From positions 124,001-188,000 of the forward strand of contig BDSL01000067.1 of NCBI GenBank assembly GCA_003116995.1: 64,000 nucleotides of DNA. The letters run 5' to 3'. The translations under genes were made by a program, and so were the position numbers. The notes under the pieces are model-generated. The model searched no databases and was not told the origin of the DNA. It saw only the letters and a list, made by a program, of their open reading frames with translations. Shown one piece after another: positions 34,759 through 55,073 of this stretch (within the stretch, counting starts at the first letter, position 1; every line of letters starts with the position of its first letter). The DNA is from Yamagishiella unicocca. Its lineage: Eukaryota > Chlorophyta > Chlorophyceae > Chlamydomonadales > Volvocaceae.

Positions 34759-36878
34759 AGACGATGCGGCTGCCAGTGCTGCTCCGGGTCCCAGGGGCCT
34801 TTCTACACACGGGGGAAGGGGCTTAGGGGCCCTCGGGAGCCAAGCGCCGGAGTTAGTAGGAAACCCGGGATTAGGAGGAGGGAGAGGCGGAGGAGCTCCC
34901 CGACATTGACCAGTGAGGGGATTATACCGACCGACACGGATACTGGCGTGGGACAGGGCGGGAAGGGGCGCCTGCCTGGCAGCTCTGAGCCCTGTGAGTT
35001 CATAGTTGCACGGACGCGGCTGACGGGTCCATGGACGTGGGCGGCGGCTTGGCGTCGTGCGCAGTCGCACAGGCAGGAGCTCGAAGAGGAGCTTGCGGAG
35101 CCAAGGCACCGAAAGTAGACGGACCGCATCATTGAAAGGAAGCGCGGCTGAGGCCTGGGTACGACCCGGGGGGTGTACGGCATACGGCAGCAGCATGGTC
35201 TTTCGAGGTGTACGGCAGCAGCATGATGCTGACGCGGATGAGGGGGTTAGCGGTGTGAGGAGCAGAAGTGACCACCTTCTTCCAGGGTGTTGGGGCCAGG
35301 CATCCTTTGAATTGACGCATGCGTGATGTTGGTGTTGGCGGGCTGCGGCTGCACACGCTCTGCACGGTGAGCGTGTGGTAATGGTGGTGGTGAGGGTTGG
35401 CGGTCTGGCGCGCCCCCCGGCGGCTGAGACGGGGGGCCATCGTTGCGGCTGCTGCTGCTCCTGGTACTGCTGCTGCTACTGCTGCCGGCGTGTCACGTGT
35501 GGGCCGGTACGATGGGCCCCTCCTGCCTGGGCCCCTTGCGGGCCCTCCCGCGCTGACGTGCGTTCTGAAGGGCAACTCCTGTGCTGCTACCGCCACTGCT
35601 GCTCCTGCCGCTGCCCCTGCCGCTGCTCCTGCGGGCACAGTGCGGCGCCACTCGGCGGTGGGCTTCCTTCCAACCAGCGCGGGGCTAGCAGGTCAGCCGC
35701 TTGCCCGCGCCCGAGCAGCTGACGTGGCCTTGTAATGCTCCGGCAGTGGAGGGGGAATGCCTTTGTGCCTTTCACCGTGGCATTCGAATTTCGGACCCAA
35801 AGTTAGTTAATGCCGGCCGCAAGCAGTGAGTGGATTGCGTAGAAAGCTAGAATCGCGTGTTACATTGAGAGGAGGCGCGTGGGTCAACATCGAGAGAGAG
35901 AACACCTAGGAAGGAACTGGTCTGGTGTGGGAGGTGAGTGGAGGGCTGGCGCATCACAGCGGATGAATGACCTCCAAATTAGGTGCGATCCAGACTCCGA
36001 AGCCGGGAGTGATGAGGGGAGGCTGCGAATCCTCATCCTACACGCCGTGGGTGCAGCAGGTGCACGAGCAAGCCGGGAGGGTTGAGCTGATTGAAGCAGG
36101 GTGACCAGCTGGTGTGTATTTCAAACGAATCGTTGCGAGAAACAACATAACGACACATACAATGTCGATGCACCGTGTCCTGAGCGTTGCTGAGAAGCTC
36201 CACCCCGCGGGCATAATAAACCCCCGCGGGCATCACGGGCATGCATCTAGATCCATTCGGCTTTGGTCCACAGCTACATGCCCCTACAGTCTCCGGCCCT
36301 CCACAGTAAAGAGGCAATCCCGGGCAGTAAGCAGGCTAAGACATGGCCGGGGTCTCCGCGGCCCGGCCAGCTCTTTGCTCTTCAGCGCAGCATGACACGG
36401 CACGACTGGTCCATGAGCCGCATGTTGTTTCCGAAACCACGCATTGAACCCCAGCCCTCCATGGCGCATGGTTACAGACGCTACATTATTACTAGCTGCA
36501 GTTAGTCGCCGAAGGTACACGGCACACCCACGCTCGTTTCATTCACAGAGTCATCCATCTATTGGAGCCGTCTCGCATTCCAGGAGCCACTGCCAGCAAT
36601 CTTGGGTACGAAGGATAGACAACATGAAGCTGTGTTTTTAATTGCGGGCGCCGTTGCCATGACGACACTGGCAAGCCCTAATGCACTTGGCGACGCCACA
36701 GCACGGGCTTCGCTCTATAACATCCAGAATATAAAATCAATCCATTTATCTGCTTTGTAACTGCTTGTACAATATTATGCGAGCTTAGGCACGTTCGGCG
36801 AGCGTTCTTTAGTTTCTGCTGCTCTGAGCTTGTTCGTGACCTGTTACCGCAATAATTATTTGTACTGCAGGGTTGAGC
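34759..36878. other. BRE1 3'UTR and FTSH upstream region
   Basis: The BRE1 3'UTR probably runs to just after the TGTAA at 35731. CTG/CCG-rich runs at about 35455-35640 keep frames open without protein character. From about 36100 the sequence is AT-richer and should hold the FTSH promoter and 5'UTR. A CTGCAG just before the FTSH start (36865-36870) may be a 5'UTR intron acceptor. Confidence 0.45.
35731..35735 (+). terminator. Candidate poly(A) signal TGTAA for BRE1
   Basis: TGTAA about 970 nt after the stop codon. It is the first convincing plus-strand copy I found downstream of the gene. Confidence 0.5.
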
Positions 36879-46383
<9,505 letters not shown>

Positions 46384-47015
46384 TTGCAAGCAGCAAGGGT
46401 ACGTTGGTTGAGAGTTGGCGACGGAAGGTAGGCCCATGTGGCGGCTGGAAGAGCCAGGGCCCATGTGGGTTGTGGCGCTCGTCTGCTGACTAGGCATGAC
46501 TAGGCAGCAGGGGGCCATCGCCCGCGTCTTGTGTATGTGTCGTACAGACGGTAAGAATGACGGGTGGTGTGCGACTTGCGCGTGAAGATTAAGAGAGCAG
46601 AGGTGAGGGTGAGCCGTTCGCTTCCCATTCATGATGTTGTGACAAGTGTGCAGGTGTGCAGGGTTACTACTACCCTGTGTTAGTAGTAACTGTTACAATG
46701 TGTCCAGACCAGAAGGTAGAACCATCGGGCACATTGGGGGTTAGGGGCGGTGTCTGTCGGTGTGGATCGGTAATGGTCGGTGGTTGTTTCGGGGCCACCT
46801 CACAAGCACACAGCACTCACCTCACGTCTCTCAGGGGCCCTCGTACGATGCCACACTGAGTCGTGTGTAAGGCCCAGGTGCGCAGCTGATTCAGCAGGCT
46901 GCTCGTGCTGCTGGATGGCGAGCATGTGTACACACACAAGGTGGTGGTATCGGACAGGTACTACGAGGCGTCCTTACCCTGAGCCCCAACTGCACATATT
47001 ACAGCCGGCCTGTCA

Positions 47016-47020
47016 TGTAA
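47016..47020 (+). terminator. Candidate poly(A) signal TGTAA for FTSH
   Basis: TGTAA about 630 nt after the FTSH stop. Confidence 0.5.
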
Positions 47021-48107
47021 TTAACAGGGCAGGTTGGCGGGTATCTGAGGACTGTATGGCAGTGATGGTAAGAGCGGTGGTTGTGAATCGTGTTAGGCAG
47101 CAGCCACTACCCAGAAGAAGGACCGAGCGAGGTGACAAAAGCACGCTGGAGGCCCACTGGCCTGCCAGACGCTGGGGGGGATACAGCATACGGCCGCTGT
47201 TGGAGGTGGTGCTCGCCCCGGGTGGCGCCCAGGGACTAGGTGGAGCATGGAGGGGCCGCGTCTTTGGTGGGTCGGATGGGCGCCATGCGCAGGCAGCAGC
47301 TGTTGTCGTCCGGCAGCGCGCTCAGGAGCAGTGGCAGCAAGGACAGGACGAAGCGGGCAGACAGGCCCCAGCCAGACGCATGGACGCGGATGAATGGCTG
47401 GAGACGTGGGATTGGGTTGGCTGCTCGGGATGAAGGTTCGGATCGTTCCGGTAGTGGTTTCGGGGCCATTCCGCCGCACACACAGGCCATCATTCCTTGT
47501 ACGACTCCCCACATGTTCGTGAGTAGGGCCCAGGTGCGCACCTGACTCGGCCGGGCAAGCCGGGCTGGCTGCTCATGGACCCTGTTAGCCCGAACAAGGA
47601 TCCCAATACCGTAACAGTCACTTTGGAAAATGCCGTATGCGAGAAGACTGGAATATCCTGCACTTCGGCAGGTCACATGCTGGCTGCTGCTTGGCACTTC
47701 GGCAGCAGGCTGCTGCTTGGTGCACTTCGGCAGCTGGCAGCTTGCTGCTCCTTGCTGCAATCGGAAAGTGATGCCATGAGCTGATATTGGCTGAACATGT
47801 TTGCTTTTGCTCGGCTGGGTGCTGATCAGCTCGCAGGCAAAGTGCCATGCCCCACAGCAGTCTTCGGCTGTCCCGGCCTTAGCTTGCTGTTCGTGCTTTC
47901 CTGGCCGGCCATGATTGGCCGACCCCAGGCCTGAATTAACGTGCGCTGTCAAAAGCGCTCAGGCTACAACTTTCCAGGTCGTAGACACGGTAACGCCGCA
48001 AGTTGTTACCGCTTCCAGGTTCTGACCTGGGTGACCCTGACTTCCAACCGAAGCACGGCCCACAGCTGCACTGTTACTTGCGGGGCAACAGGTGCACGGC
48101 TCTGTCG

Positions 48108-48112
48108 TTACA
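48108..48112 (-). terminator. Candidate poly(A) signal TGTAA for the 48204 receptor gene
   Basis: TTACA on the plus strand, about 92 nt downstream of the stop at 48204. Confidence 0.45.
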
Positions 48113-48203
48113 CGTCTAGAACTGGGCACCTCGTGCAAGAGGATACGTTGAGCACAGCCGGGAATGCCAGAGGTGGCATCCCACCGTGCTAAGGTGGCGT
48201 AGA

Positions 48204-50875
48204 CTAGGCTGCATCATCACCGGACGGCGCCTCAGATGGGTGGTCTGCACCCAGCACTCGCTCCCTGCGGTCGCACACCCGCCTGTACAGCAGTCCTGCC
48301 TCAGCCAGCTTGCCCTGAGCCTCGAGCAGGCCAGCCAGGTTGTTAACTGACGCGAGCGTGTCTGGGTGGTATGCACCCAGCACTCGCTCCCTGCGGTCGC
48401 ACACCCGCCTGTACAGCAGTCCTGCCTCAGCCAGCTTGCCCTGAGACTGGAACAGGCCAGCCAGCTTGTTAATGGACGTGAGAATGGATGGGGACGATGC
48501 ATCCGGCACTCGCTCATCTGACATGTCATCCGTCCGTTCGGACTGCGCAGACTGCACCTGCGCCCCTGCGCCCAGGACGTCCTTGAGGCGGTGTTTCATG
48601 TGGTCCAAGCCAACATCCGTTTCAATGTCTGCCAGAATGCGGACCCGGTCGCTCTCCTTGCTGGCCTGAGCAAGGCTGACGTTCAAATCTGTAAAGGCCT
48701 GGGGTTGAGGGGAGGAAGGGAAGGTGCCGGGGAATAAACAGGTAAGGGTGTAAAAACACACTGGTTGCAAACCTCGATTGGGGAAGTGTATCCGTACATC
48801 CACTACCCTGACAGTTCCGTCAGCACTGGCTTCTCGAACCAAATGCATTCTGGGTTCCGAACCCCCCTTACTTCCCCCCCAGCACACAGACACCTGCTCT
48901 TGTTGCACCCCTCCCCGCCCCATTCCACCACCCGTTCTTTGCCCGCCATCCCGTCCCCCACCAGGCCCTGAACACTGTCACCTTGTTTGCGCCTGGAGAT
49001 CGTACAGCCGTACAGCCCTAGAGACATCCGGCGGACCAACCGTCAATCCTGTCTCGTGTAGCCTTATGCATGTCCTGCTGCTACACCCCTATCCCGCATG
49101 CATTGCAAATAACCGCACTGAGCAATAGTGTGGACACTGAATCCCGTTACCAAGGCTGGGCTATCTCCCCCTACTCCCTCCCCCTCGTCTCTCCCACCCC
49201 TCTTCCTCTCTCCCCCTCTCTCTCCCTTCCCCCTCTCCCTCGCGCCCTTCCGGGTCCTGCTGACCCACGGGCTATCCTCTCATAACCCCTCTCCGGGTCT
49301 TCCCGACACCTCCCCCTCCTCCCTCTAGGCAACCCAAACTCTCTGGCAATTCGCCAGATAGTTCCTGACCTCCGTTTCCTATGTCATGTTACCGTATCTT
49401 CATCACCCTCCCTCTTCCTCCCCTCCATCCCTTTAATGTAACCCTCCTCCGCCTCCCCCTCTCACTCCCCCTCTGTCCCTCCCCCCTCCCACTCTGTCCC
49501 TCACCCCCCCTCATACGTTTTCTTTTTTCCTTTCTGCAGCCCCAAGAAACCGGCTCCACAGGTTTGCCGGTCGTCCGTCCCAATGCTCCAGCATGCGCCC
49601 ACATCCTCGCTGTCCGCCGACCATGCGCCCACTATCTTGTCGTTTTTCATGTCACCGGTTTCACACCACCCCCTCACCCCCTCTCTTCTCCCCTTCCCCC
49701 GCCCCTCTCTCCCCCTCTCCACATGGCCTACCTGTTGAACAGGTCCAGCTCGGTGTGCGTTCCCCCGCCCCTATGTTCGCCCCCTTCCTTCCAGCGCACC
49801 CCCCCCCACGGACCGCCTTTGCCATCTAGGTGGTAGCGACGACCCTTTCGTGGCATCCCCTTCACCACTCCCTCCGCCTTCCTTTGCCACATACCAAAAC
49901 CGCCTCCACTCCACTTGACCCTCCCATCTCCTCGCCAGCAATGTGCCGTACCGACCTTCTTGAGGTTCTCGAAGGGGAGTCCGTACAACAGCACCCTCAG
50001 CTTGTTGTCCCCCGCCTTGCTGCTCTGCCACGCCTCGTACAGGCACCAGATGCGGGTGAGCAAGGTACCTTCCGGGTCCAGGACCATGAGGGTCTCCTGC
50101 GCGCCGTGGACGGCCTCACACAGCGCCGCCAAATCGTCATTGTCCTGCCCAACCACGTGCTGGTTCTGGGAGGACAGCGAGCAAGAAAGGCAGGTGCGGG
50201 AGGGGTGGGTTGGATTGATTGGATCCTAGCATGGAAGATACTTCCGTGGCTCTGGTTGACATGTGTTGCGGCCACAAACTTGTGTCATCTCAGATCCACA
50301 TGCCACTCACAATATGTGCAACCACTACCCCGGGACCTGCGCACATGCTTCAACGGGCCTTACATGGCTGTACGGCACCACATATCGCCATTACTCACCA
50401 CTGCAAACATGTCCAACCACACAAACACCTCGTCGGCAGCCAGGGGCGGCAGCGGCTGGCCGTCCTTCCGCCTCCACGCCTTCTGCCGCTCAGGCTCAAA
50501 GTGTTTAACAAGCATGTCCGACGTCTCCGCAAAGGGCCGGGACCAGGCGTGGCTGATGAAGAAGAACGGCCGCCCGTTGGACACAGCCCTTCTCACTTCC
50601 GGGTCCTTGTCTCGCAGCATCCAGTCAGTGAAGCGGCACTTGGTGCCATATGTTGCAGGCTTGATGATCCGATTAACCATCTCCTTCGAGTCCAGGCCGA
50701 GCTCGCGAATACGTTCGCCCTTGACGAACCGCTTCAGCCATGCTAGGGACACCGCGGCCTGCGAGCAAACAGAGGGATGGGGAGAGCGGGGGACGCGTTT
50801 GAGGTCGGTGCTGCTTCTCGGGCACCCCTGCTGCGTCATCCAACTCCTATTGGCTTTCTGCCGCTCAACCATCAC
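48204..50875 (-). CDS. TIR-like domain plus TPR protein, copy C
   Basis: Minus-strand exons 50875-50399, 50165-49956 and 48698-48204 join in phase 0 (393 residues from the ATG at 50875). Exon 1 carries PFFFISHAWSRPFAET and VFVWLDMFAV. Exon 2 starts NQHVVGQD and carries TRIWCLYEAW. Together they form an alpha/beta domain whose W-C-x-x-E motif resembles the catalytic glutamate motif of plant TIR domains. Exon 3 has a linker and kinesin-light-chain-type TPRs (LAEAGLLYRRVCDRRERVLG, LASVNNLAGLLEAQGK), ending EAPSGDDAA. A CGCAG|GCC acceptor at 50758 suggests an extra 5' exon, so the start is uncertain. The stop truncates a tail present in the neighbouring copies. Probable role: intracellular sensor; inferred only. 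Confidence 0.7.
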
Positions 50876-51080
50876 CTGAACACCACTGAGTGTACATAAA
50901 TAAATGCTTGCATGGCGGCGTCTCTTTGGCAGCTCCTCCCGTGTCCCCTGGGTATGTGGTAGGGCCGGCCAGAACAGCCGCCTGGGGTAGCAAGGTCGCC
51001 CTCATGGCTGATGAGCACCGAGCCGAGTTCCTCAAAACGAGACCGTATTCACCAGGACTGGGGTCCAGCCACGAGCTACG
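50399..51080. repeat. Segmental duplicate of 54377-55060
   Basis: The TIR-like exon, its acceptor and about 300 bp of upstream non-coding DNA are almost base-for-base identical to 54377-55060. The second exon and TPR exon of the same genes differ much more. A second near-identical block pairs 48810-49075 with 52315-52580 inside introns. Confidence 0.9.
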
Positions 51081-51145
51081 TATGGAGCCATCATGCAGAC
51101 CCTAAAACCTGACCGCGGCCAGATCGTTTGCCCAATACCAAGAAG

Positions 51146-51395
51146 TTATTTTGTCAAAGTACCGTCCCCAGCTGTGGCAACGGCCCTTACCTTCGAGAGA
51201 TGCATGGCATGGCGGGCCATCGTGCTGGTGTGGCCGCCACTGAGCACGCCAGAAGCCACCAGCGCAGGCCCTGGTGTGGCTGTGTCATCACAAAACGGTG
51301 CCTCCGATGGGTGGTCCGCACCCAGCACTCGCTTCCGATCACACGGCCAACCCGCACCCAGACACCTAGTACTGCCCAGCCACCGACTCACCGGC
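51146..51395 (-). pseudogene. Out-of-frame tail of TIR-TPR copy B
   Basis: Downstream of the copy B stop, another minus-strand frame reads KRVLGADHPSEAP, then ALVASGVLSGG and AMHLSKVRA, homologous to the tail of the WD40 gene (RVLGADHPSEAPSGDDTA, THISKVRALAQ). About 70-90 bp with GGTGAGCCGGTGAGTCGGTG separate it from the TPRs and shift the frame. Either the tail is decayed, or a very short intron-like piece is missed. Confidence 0.5.
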
Positions 51396-54300
51396 TCACC
51401 GACCCGCCCCAGCCATGCCCTCCAGCAACCGCCTGTACAGCGGTTCTGCCCCAGTCAGCTTGCCCTGAGCCTTGAACAAGCCAGCCAGGTTGCTGACTGA
51501 CTTGAGAGTTTCTGGGTGGTATACACCTAGCACTCGCTCCCTGCCCTCCAGCGCCCGTTTGTACAGTAGTTCCGCCTCATCCAGCTTGTACTGAGCCTCG
51601 AACAGGCTGCCCAGGTTGCTGACTGACATGAGAGTGGATGGGTGGTCTGCACCCAGCACTTTCTCCTTGCCCTCCAGCGCCCGCCTGTACAGTGGTTCCG
51701 CCCCAGTCAGCTTGCCCTGAGCCTTGAACAGGCCAGCCAGGTTGCTGACTGACTTGAGAGTTTCTGGGTGGTATACACCCAGCATTCGCTCACTGCCCTC
51801 CAGCGCCCGCCTGTACAGTGGTTCCGCCTCAACCAGCTTGTCCTGAGCCTCGAACAGGCCAGCCAGGTTGCTGACTGACATGAGAGTGGATGGGTGGTCT
51901 GCACCCAGCACTTTCTCCTTGCCCTCCAGCGCCCGCCTGTACAGCAGTTCCGCGTCAGCCAGCTGCCCATGCAGTTGGTTGAGCCGTGCAGCTATGTAGA
52001 GCTCATCAGCCGTGTCATCTGTCCATTCGGACTCCGCAGGCGGCACCTGCGCCACCGCTCCTGTGACCAGGGCGTCCTTGAGGCGGTGGGTCATGTTGTC
52101 CAAGACACCTAATTCGGATTCGATGGCGGCCAGAATGTGGACCCGGTCGGTCTCCTTGCTAGCCTTAGCAGTACGGACATCCAAATTGATAAAGACCTGG
52201 GGGTGAGGGGAGGTAGGGAAGGTGCCGGAGTTTAAACACGTATGTGGTGTCAAAACACACGGATTACAAATCTTTGATCAGGGTACGATATCCGTACATC
52301 CACTAACCTGGCCGTTCCGTCAGCACTGGCTTCTCGAACCAAATGCATTCTGGGTTCCGAACCCCCCTTACTTCCCCCCCAGCACACAGACACCTGCTCT
52401 TGTTGCACCCCTCCCCGCCCCATTCCACCACCCGTTCTTTGCCCGCCATCCTGTCCCCCACCAGGCCCTGAACACTGTCACCTTGTTTGCGCCTGGAGAT
52501 CGTACAGCCGTACAGCCCTAGAGACATCCGGCGGACCAACCGTCAATCCTGTCTCGTGTAGCCTTATGCATGCCCTGCTGCTGCGCCCCTATCATTCACT
52601 ACAAATAACCGCACTGGGCTCTAGTGTGGACACTGAATCCTGTCACCACGGTAATAGTATTTCGCATGGGTCCGCTCTCCCCGTTCTCCACTCCCTCGCC
52701 TCTCCCCCCCCTTCCTCTCTCCCCCTCCCTCTCCCTCCCCCTCTCCCTCGCGCCTTCTGGGTCCGGCTGATCCACGGGCTATCCTCTCATACCCATCTCC
52801 AGGTCTTCCCGCCACCTCCCGCCATCTCCCCCCGTCTCCAGTCTGCTCGCGTGCTAGTTCCCCCCCCCTGCCCCGCATCTGCACGCCCCATCTTTTCTCA
52901 CCGCCTTCCTCCGTCGTGCAGGCCTCCGCCGTACATCGCCGTACATGACCGCGTCGTACCTGTCTCCCCGTATATCCTACCTCCCCTTCCATGCCTCCGC
53001 CTCTTTCGCCGCGCCGCTGGGGCCTTTGTTTTGACCCCTGTCCGCCCGCTCCGAACCTGGCTGTTGTTTCTAACGACTCCTGGTGCCCCCTGCCCGCATG
53101 CTTCGCGTCGACCGCCTTCACCACCCGCTCTGGGCCCTGGCCAGGTGAGTTCCGCCGCTGGGTTGGGCCCCTGCCTGTTTTGGTGTTTTTCATCTGCGGG
53201 CGTCCGGACCTGCATCTAGGCTTTCGCGTCCCCCATGGCGGCGCGGCGCGGCTTCGGCTTCCTATCATGGACGCCGGCGGACCTTCTCTGGTAATGACCG
53301 GCTTCCTCACGACGGCCGCAACCATCTGGTCGGTATTTGGGCGGGTCGGGACCGGGACCGGATTGCGCAGTCCGCTCTCCCATAGCTCACCACCTCCCCC
53401 AGTTCTCCTGATAGCGCCCAAAACCGGTTCTGCGAAACGTTTCCGTGCGTCGCGCGGGGTCCTCGCTTCCTGTCGTCTCGCCGTAGCCACTTTAGCTTAG
53501 CCGCCAAAGGTCATATTACGACCTTCGGCTTTAGTATCCCCACCCCAGTTATTCAGCATGCATCTCAAAACGTCTGTTCTAAACGGTTTCTTCGGGCATC
53601 CACGGCGGGTCTTCCTAGAACCCTCTCATTCCCACTCTGGCCCTCACCGCCCCTCTCTCCCCCATTTCTCCCTCACCCCCTCTCTTCTCCCCTTCCCCCC
53701 CCCTCTCTCCCCCTCTCCACATGGCCTACATGTTGAACAGGTCCAGCATGGTGTGCGTCCTCTTGCCCCTCTATTTGGCCCCTTCCTTCCAGCGCCCCTC
53801 CCCACGACCCCCCCTTGCCATTCAGGTGGTAGCGACGACCCTTTCCTCGCACCCCCTCACCACCCCCTCCCCCTTTCTTTGCCACATGCCCAAACCCCCT
53901 CCACTTAACTCGACCCTCACATCTCCTCGCCACCACTGTGCGGTACCAACCTTCTCGAGCTTCTCGAAGTGGAGTCCGTACGACAGCACCCTCAGCTTGT
54001 TGCCGGCCTTGCTGCTCTGCCACGCCTCAAACAGGCACCAGATGCGGGTGAGCAAGACACCTTTCGAGTCCAGGACCATTAGGGTCTCCTGCGCGTCCTT
54101 GATCGCCTCCCACAGCTCCAACCCCACCATGTCCTGCCCAACATTGTGCTGGTTCTGGGAGAACAACGAGCAGGAAAGGCAGGTGTGGGAGGGGTGGGTT
54201 GGACCCCAGCAGGGCAATTACTTGCGTTGGCTCTGGTTGGCAGGTGTTGCGACCACAACATTTGCTTAACCCAGATCCACATGCTACCCACCATACGTGC

Positions 54301-54853
54301 GACCACTACCCCGGGACCTGCGCACATGCTTCAACGGGAGTTATATTGCTGTATGGCACAGACCGCCATTACTCACCACTGCAAACATGTCGAACCACAC
54401 AAACACCTCGTCGGCAGCCAGGGGCAGCAGCGGCTGGCCGTCCTTCCGCCTCCACTTCTTCTGCCGCTCAGGCTCAAAGTGTTTAACGACCATGTCTAAC
54501 GTCTCCGCAAAGGGCCGGGACCAGGTGTGGCTGATGAAGAAGAACGGCCGCCCGTTGGACACAGCCCTTCTCACTTCCGGGTCCTTGTCTCGCAGCATCC
54601 AGTCAGTGAAGCGGCACTTGGTGCCATATGTTGCAGGCTTGATGATCCGATTAACCATCTCCTTCGAGTCCAGGCCGAGCTCGCGAATACGTTCGCCCTT
54701 GACGAACCGCTTCAGCCATGCTAGGGACACCGCGGCCTGCGAGCAAACAGAGGGATGGGGAGAGCGGGGGACGCGTTTGAGGTCGGTGCTGCTTCTCGGG
54801 CACCCCTGCTGCGTCATCCAACTCCTATTGGCTTTCTGCCGCTCAACCATCAC
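51396..54853 (-). CDS. TIR-like domain plus TPR protein, copy B
   Basis: Minus-strand exons 54853-54377, 54154-53951 and 52196-51396 join in phase 0 (493 residues). Exon 1 has PFFFISHTWSRPFAET and VFVWFDMFAV; exon 2 starts NQHNVGQD and has TRIWCLFEAW, the TIR-like motif set. Exon 3 starts VFINLDVRTAKASKETDR and carries five 42-residue kinesin-light-chain-like TPRs (for example LVEAEPLYRRALEGSERMLG, SVSNLAGLFKAQGK). Repeats alternate ADHPSTLMS and VYHPETLKS types, so the unit duplicated last was a pair. The stop follows LLEGMAGAGR and looks like a frame break. An in-frame ATG at 54853 is used as start, but a CAG|GTGATG donor at 54854/54853 and an acceptor at 54736 suggest an alternative upstream exon. 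Confidence 0.68.
53375..53625 (-). repeat. Dispersed intronic repeat, family 1 long copy in TIR-TPR copy B
   Basis: Inverted, near-identical counterpart of 43455-43745. On the minus strand GCCGAAGGTCGTAATATGAC and GAGATGCATGCTGAATAACT can be read. It lies in the 1.75-kb intron 52197-53950, sense to the host. Confidence 0.9.
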
Positions 54854-55073
54854 CTGAACACCACTGAGTGTACATAAATAAATGCTTGCATGGCGGCGTC
54901 TCTTTGGCAGCTCCTCCCGTGTCCCCTGGGTATGTGGTAGGGCCGGCCAGAACAGCCGCCTGGGGTAGCAAGGTCGCCCTCATGGCTGATGAGCACCGAG
55001 CCGAGTTCCTCAACACAAAGTGAGACCGTATTCACCGGGACTGGGGTCCAGCGGCGAGCTACGTATGGACCCA

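Larger units (their letters stand above)
46384..48203. other. FTSH 3'UTR and spacer to the receptor cluster
   Basis: Contains the FTSH 3'UTR (to about 47030), one copy of the 18641-type small repeat (46676-46738) and a short CACTTCGGCAG/CTGCTGCTTGG repeat at about 47660-47745. No convincing coding frame. Confidence 0.5.

Noticed and set aside
47236..47952. Minus-strand 238-codon frame beside the FTSH 3' end
   Set aside because: No domain, includes short CTG-type repeats, and no splice context with the neighbouring receptor gene.
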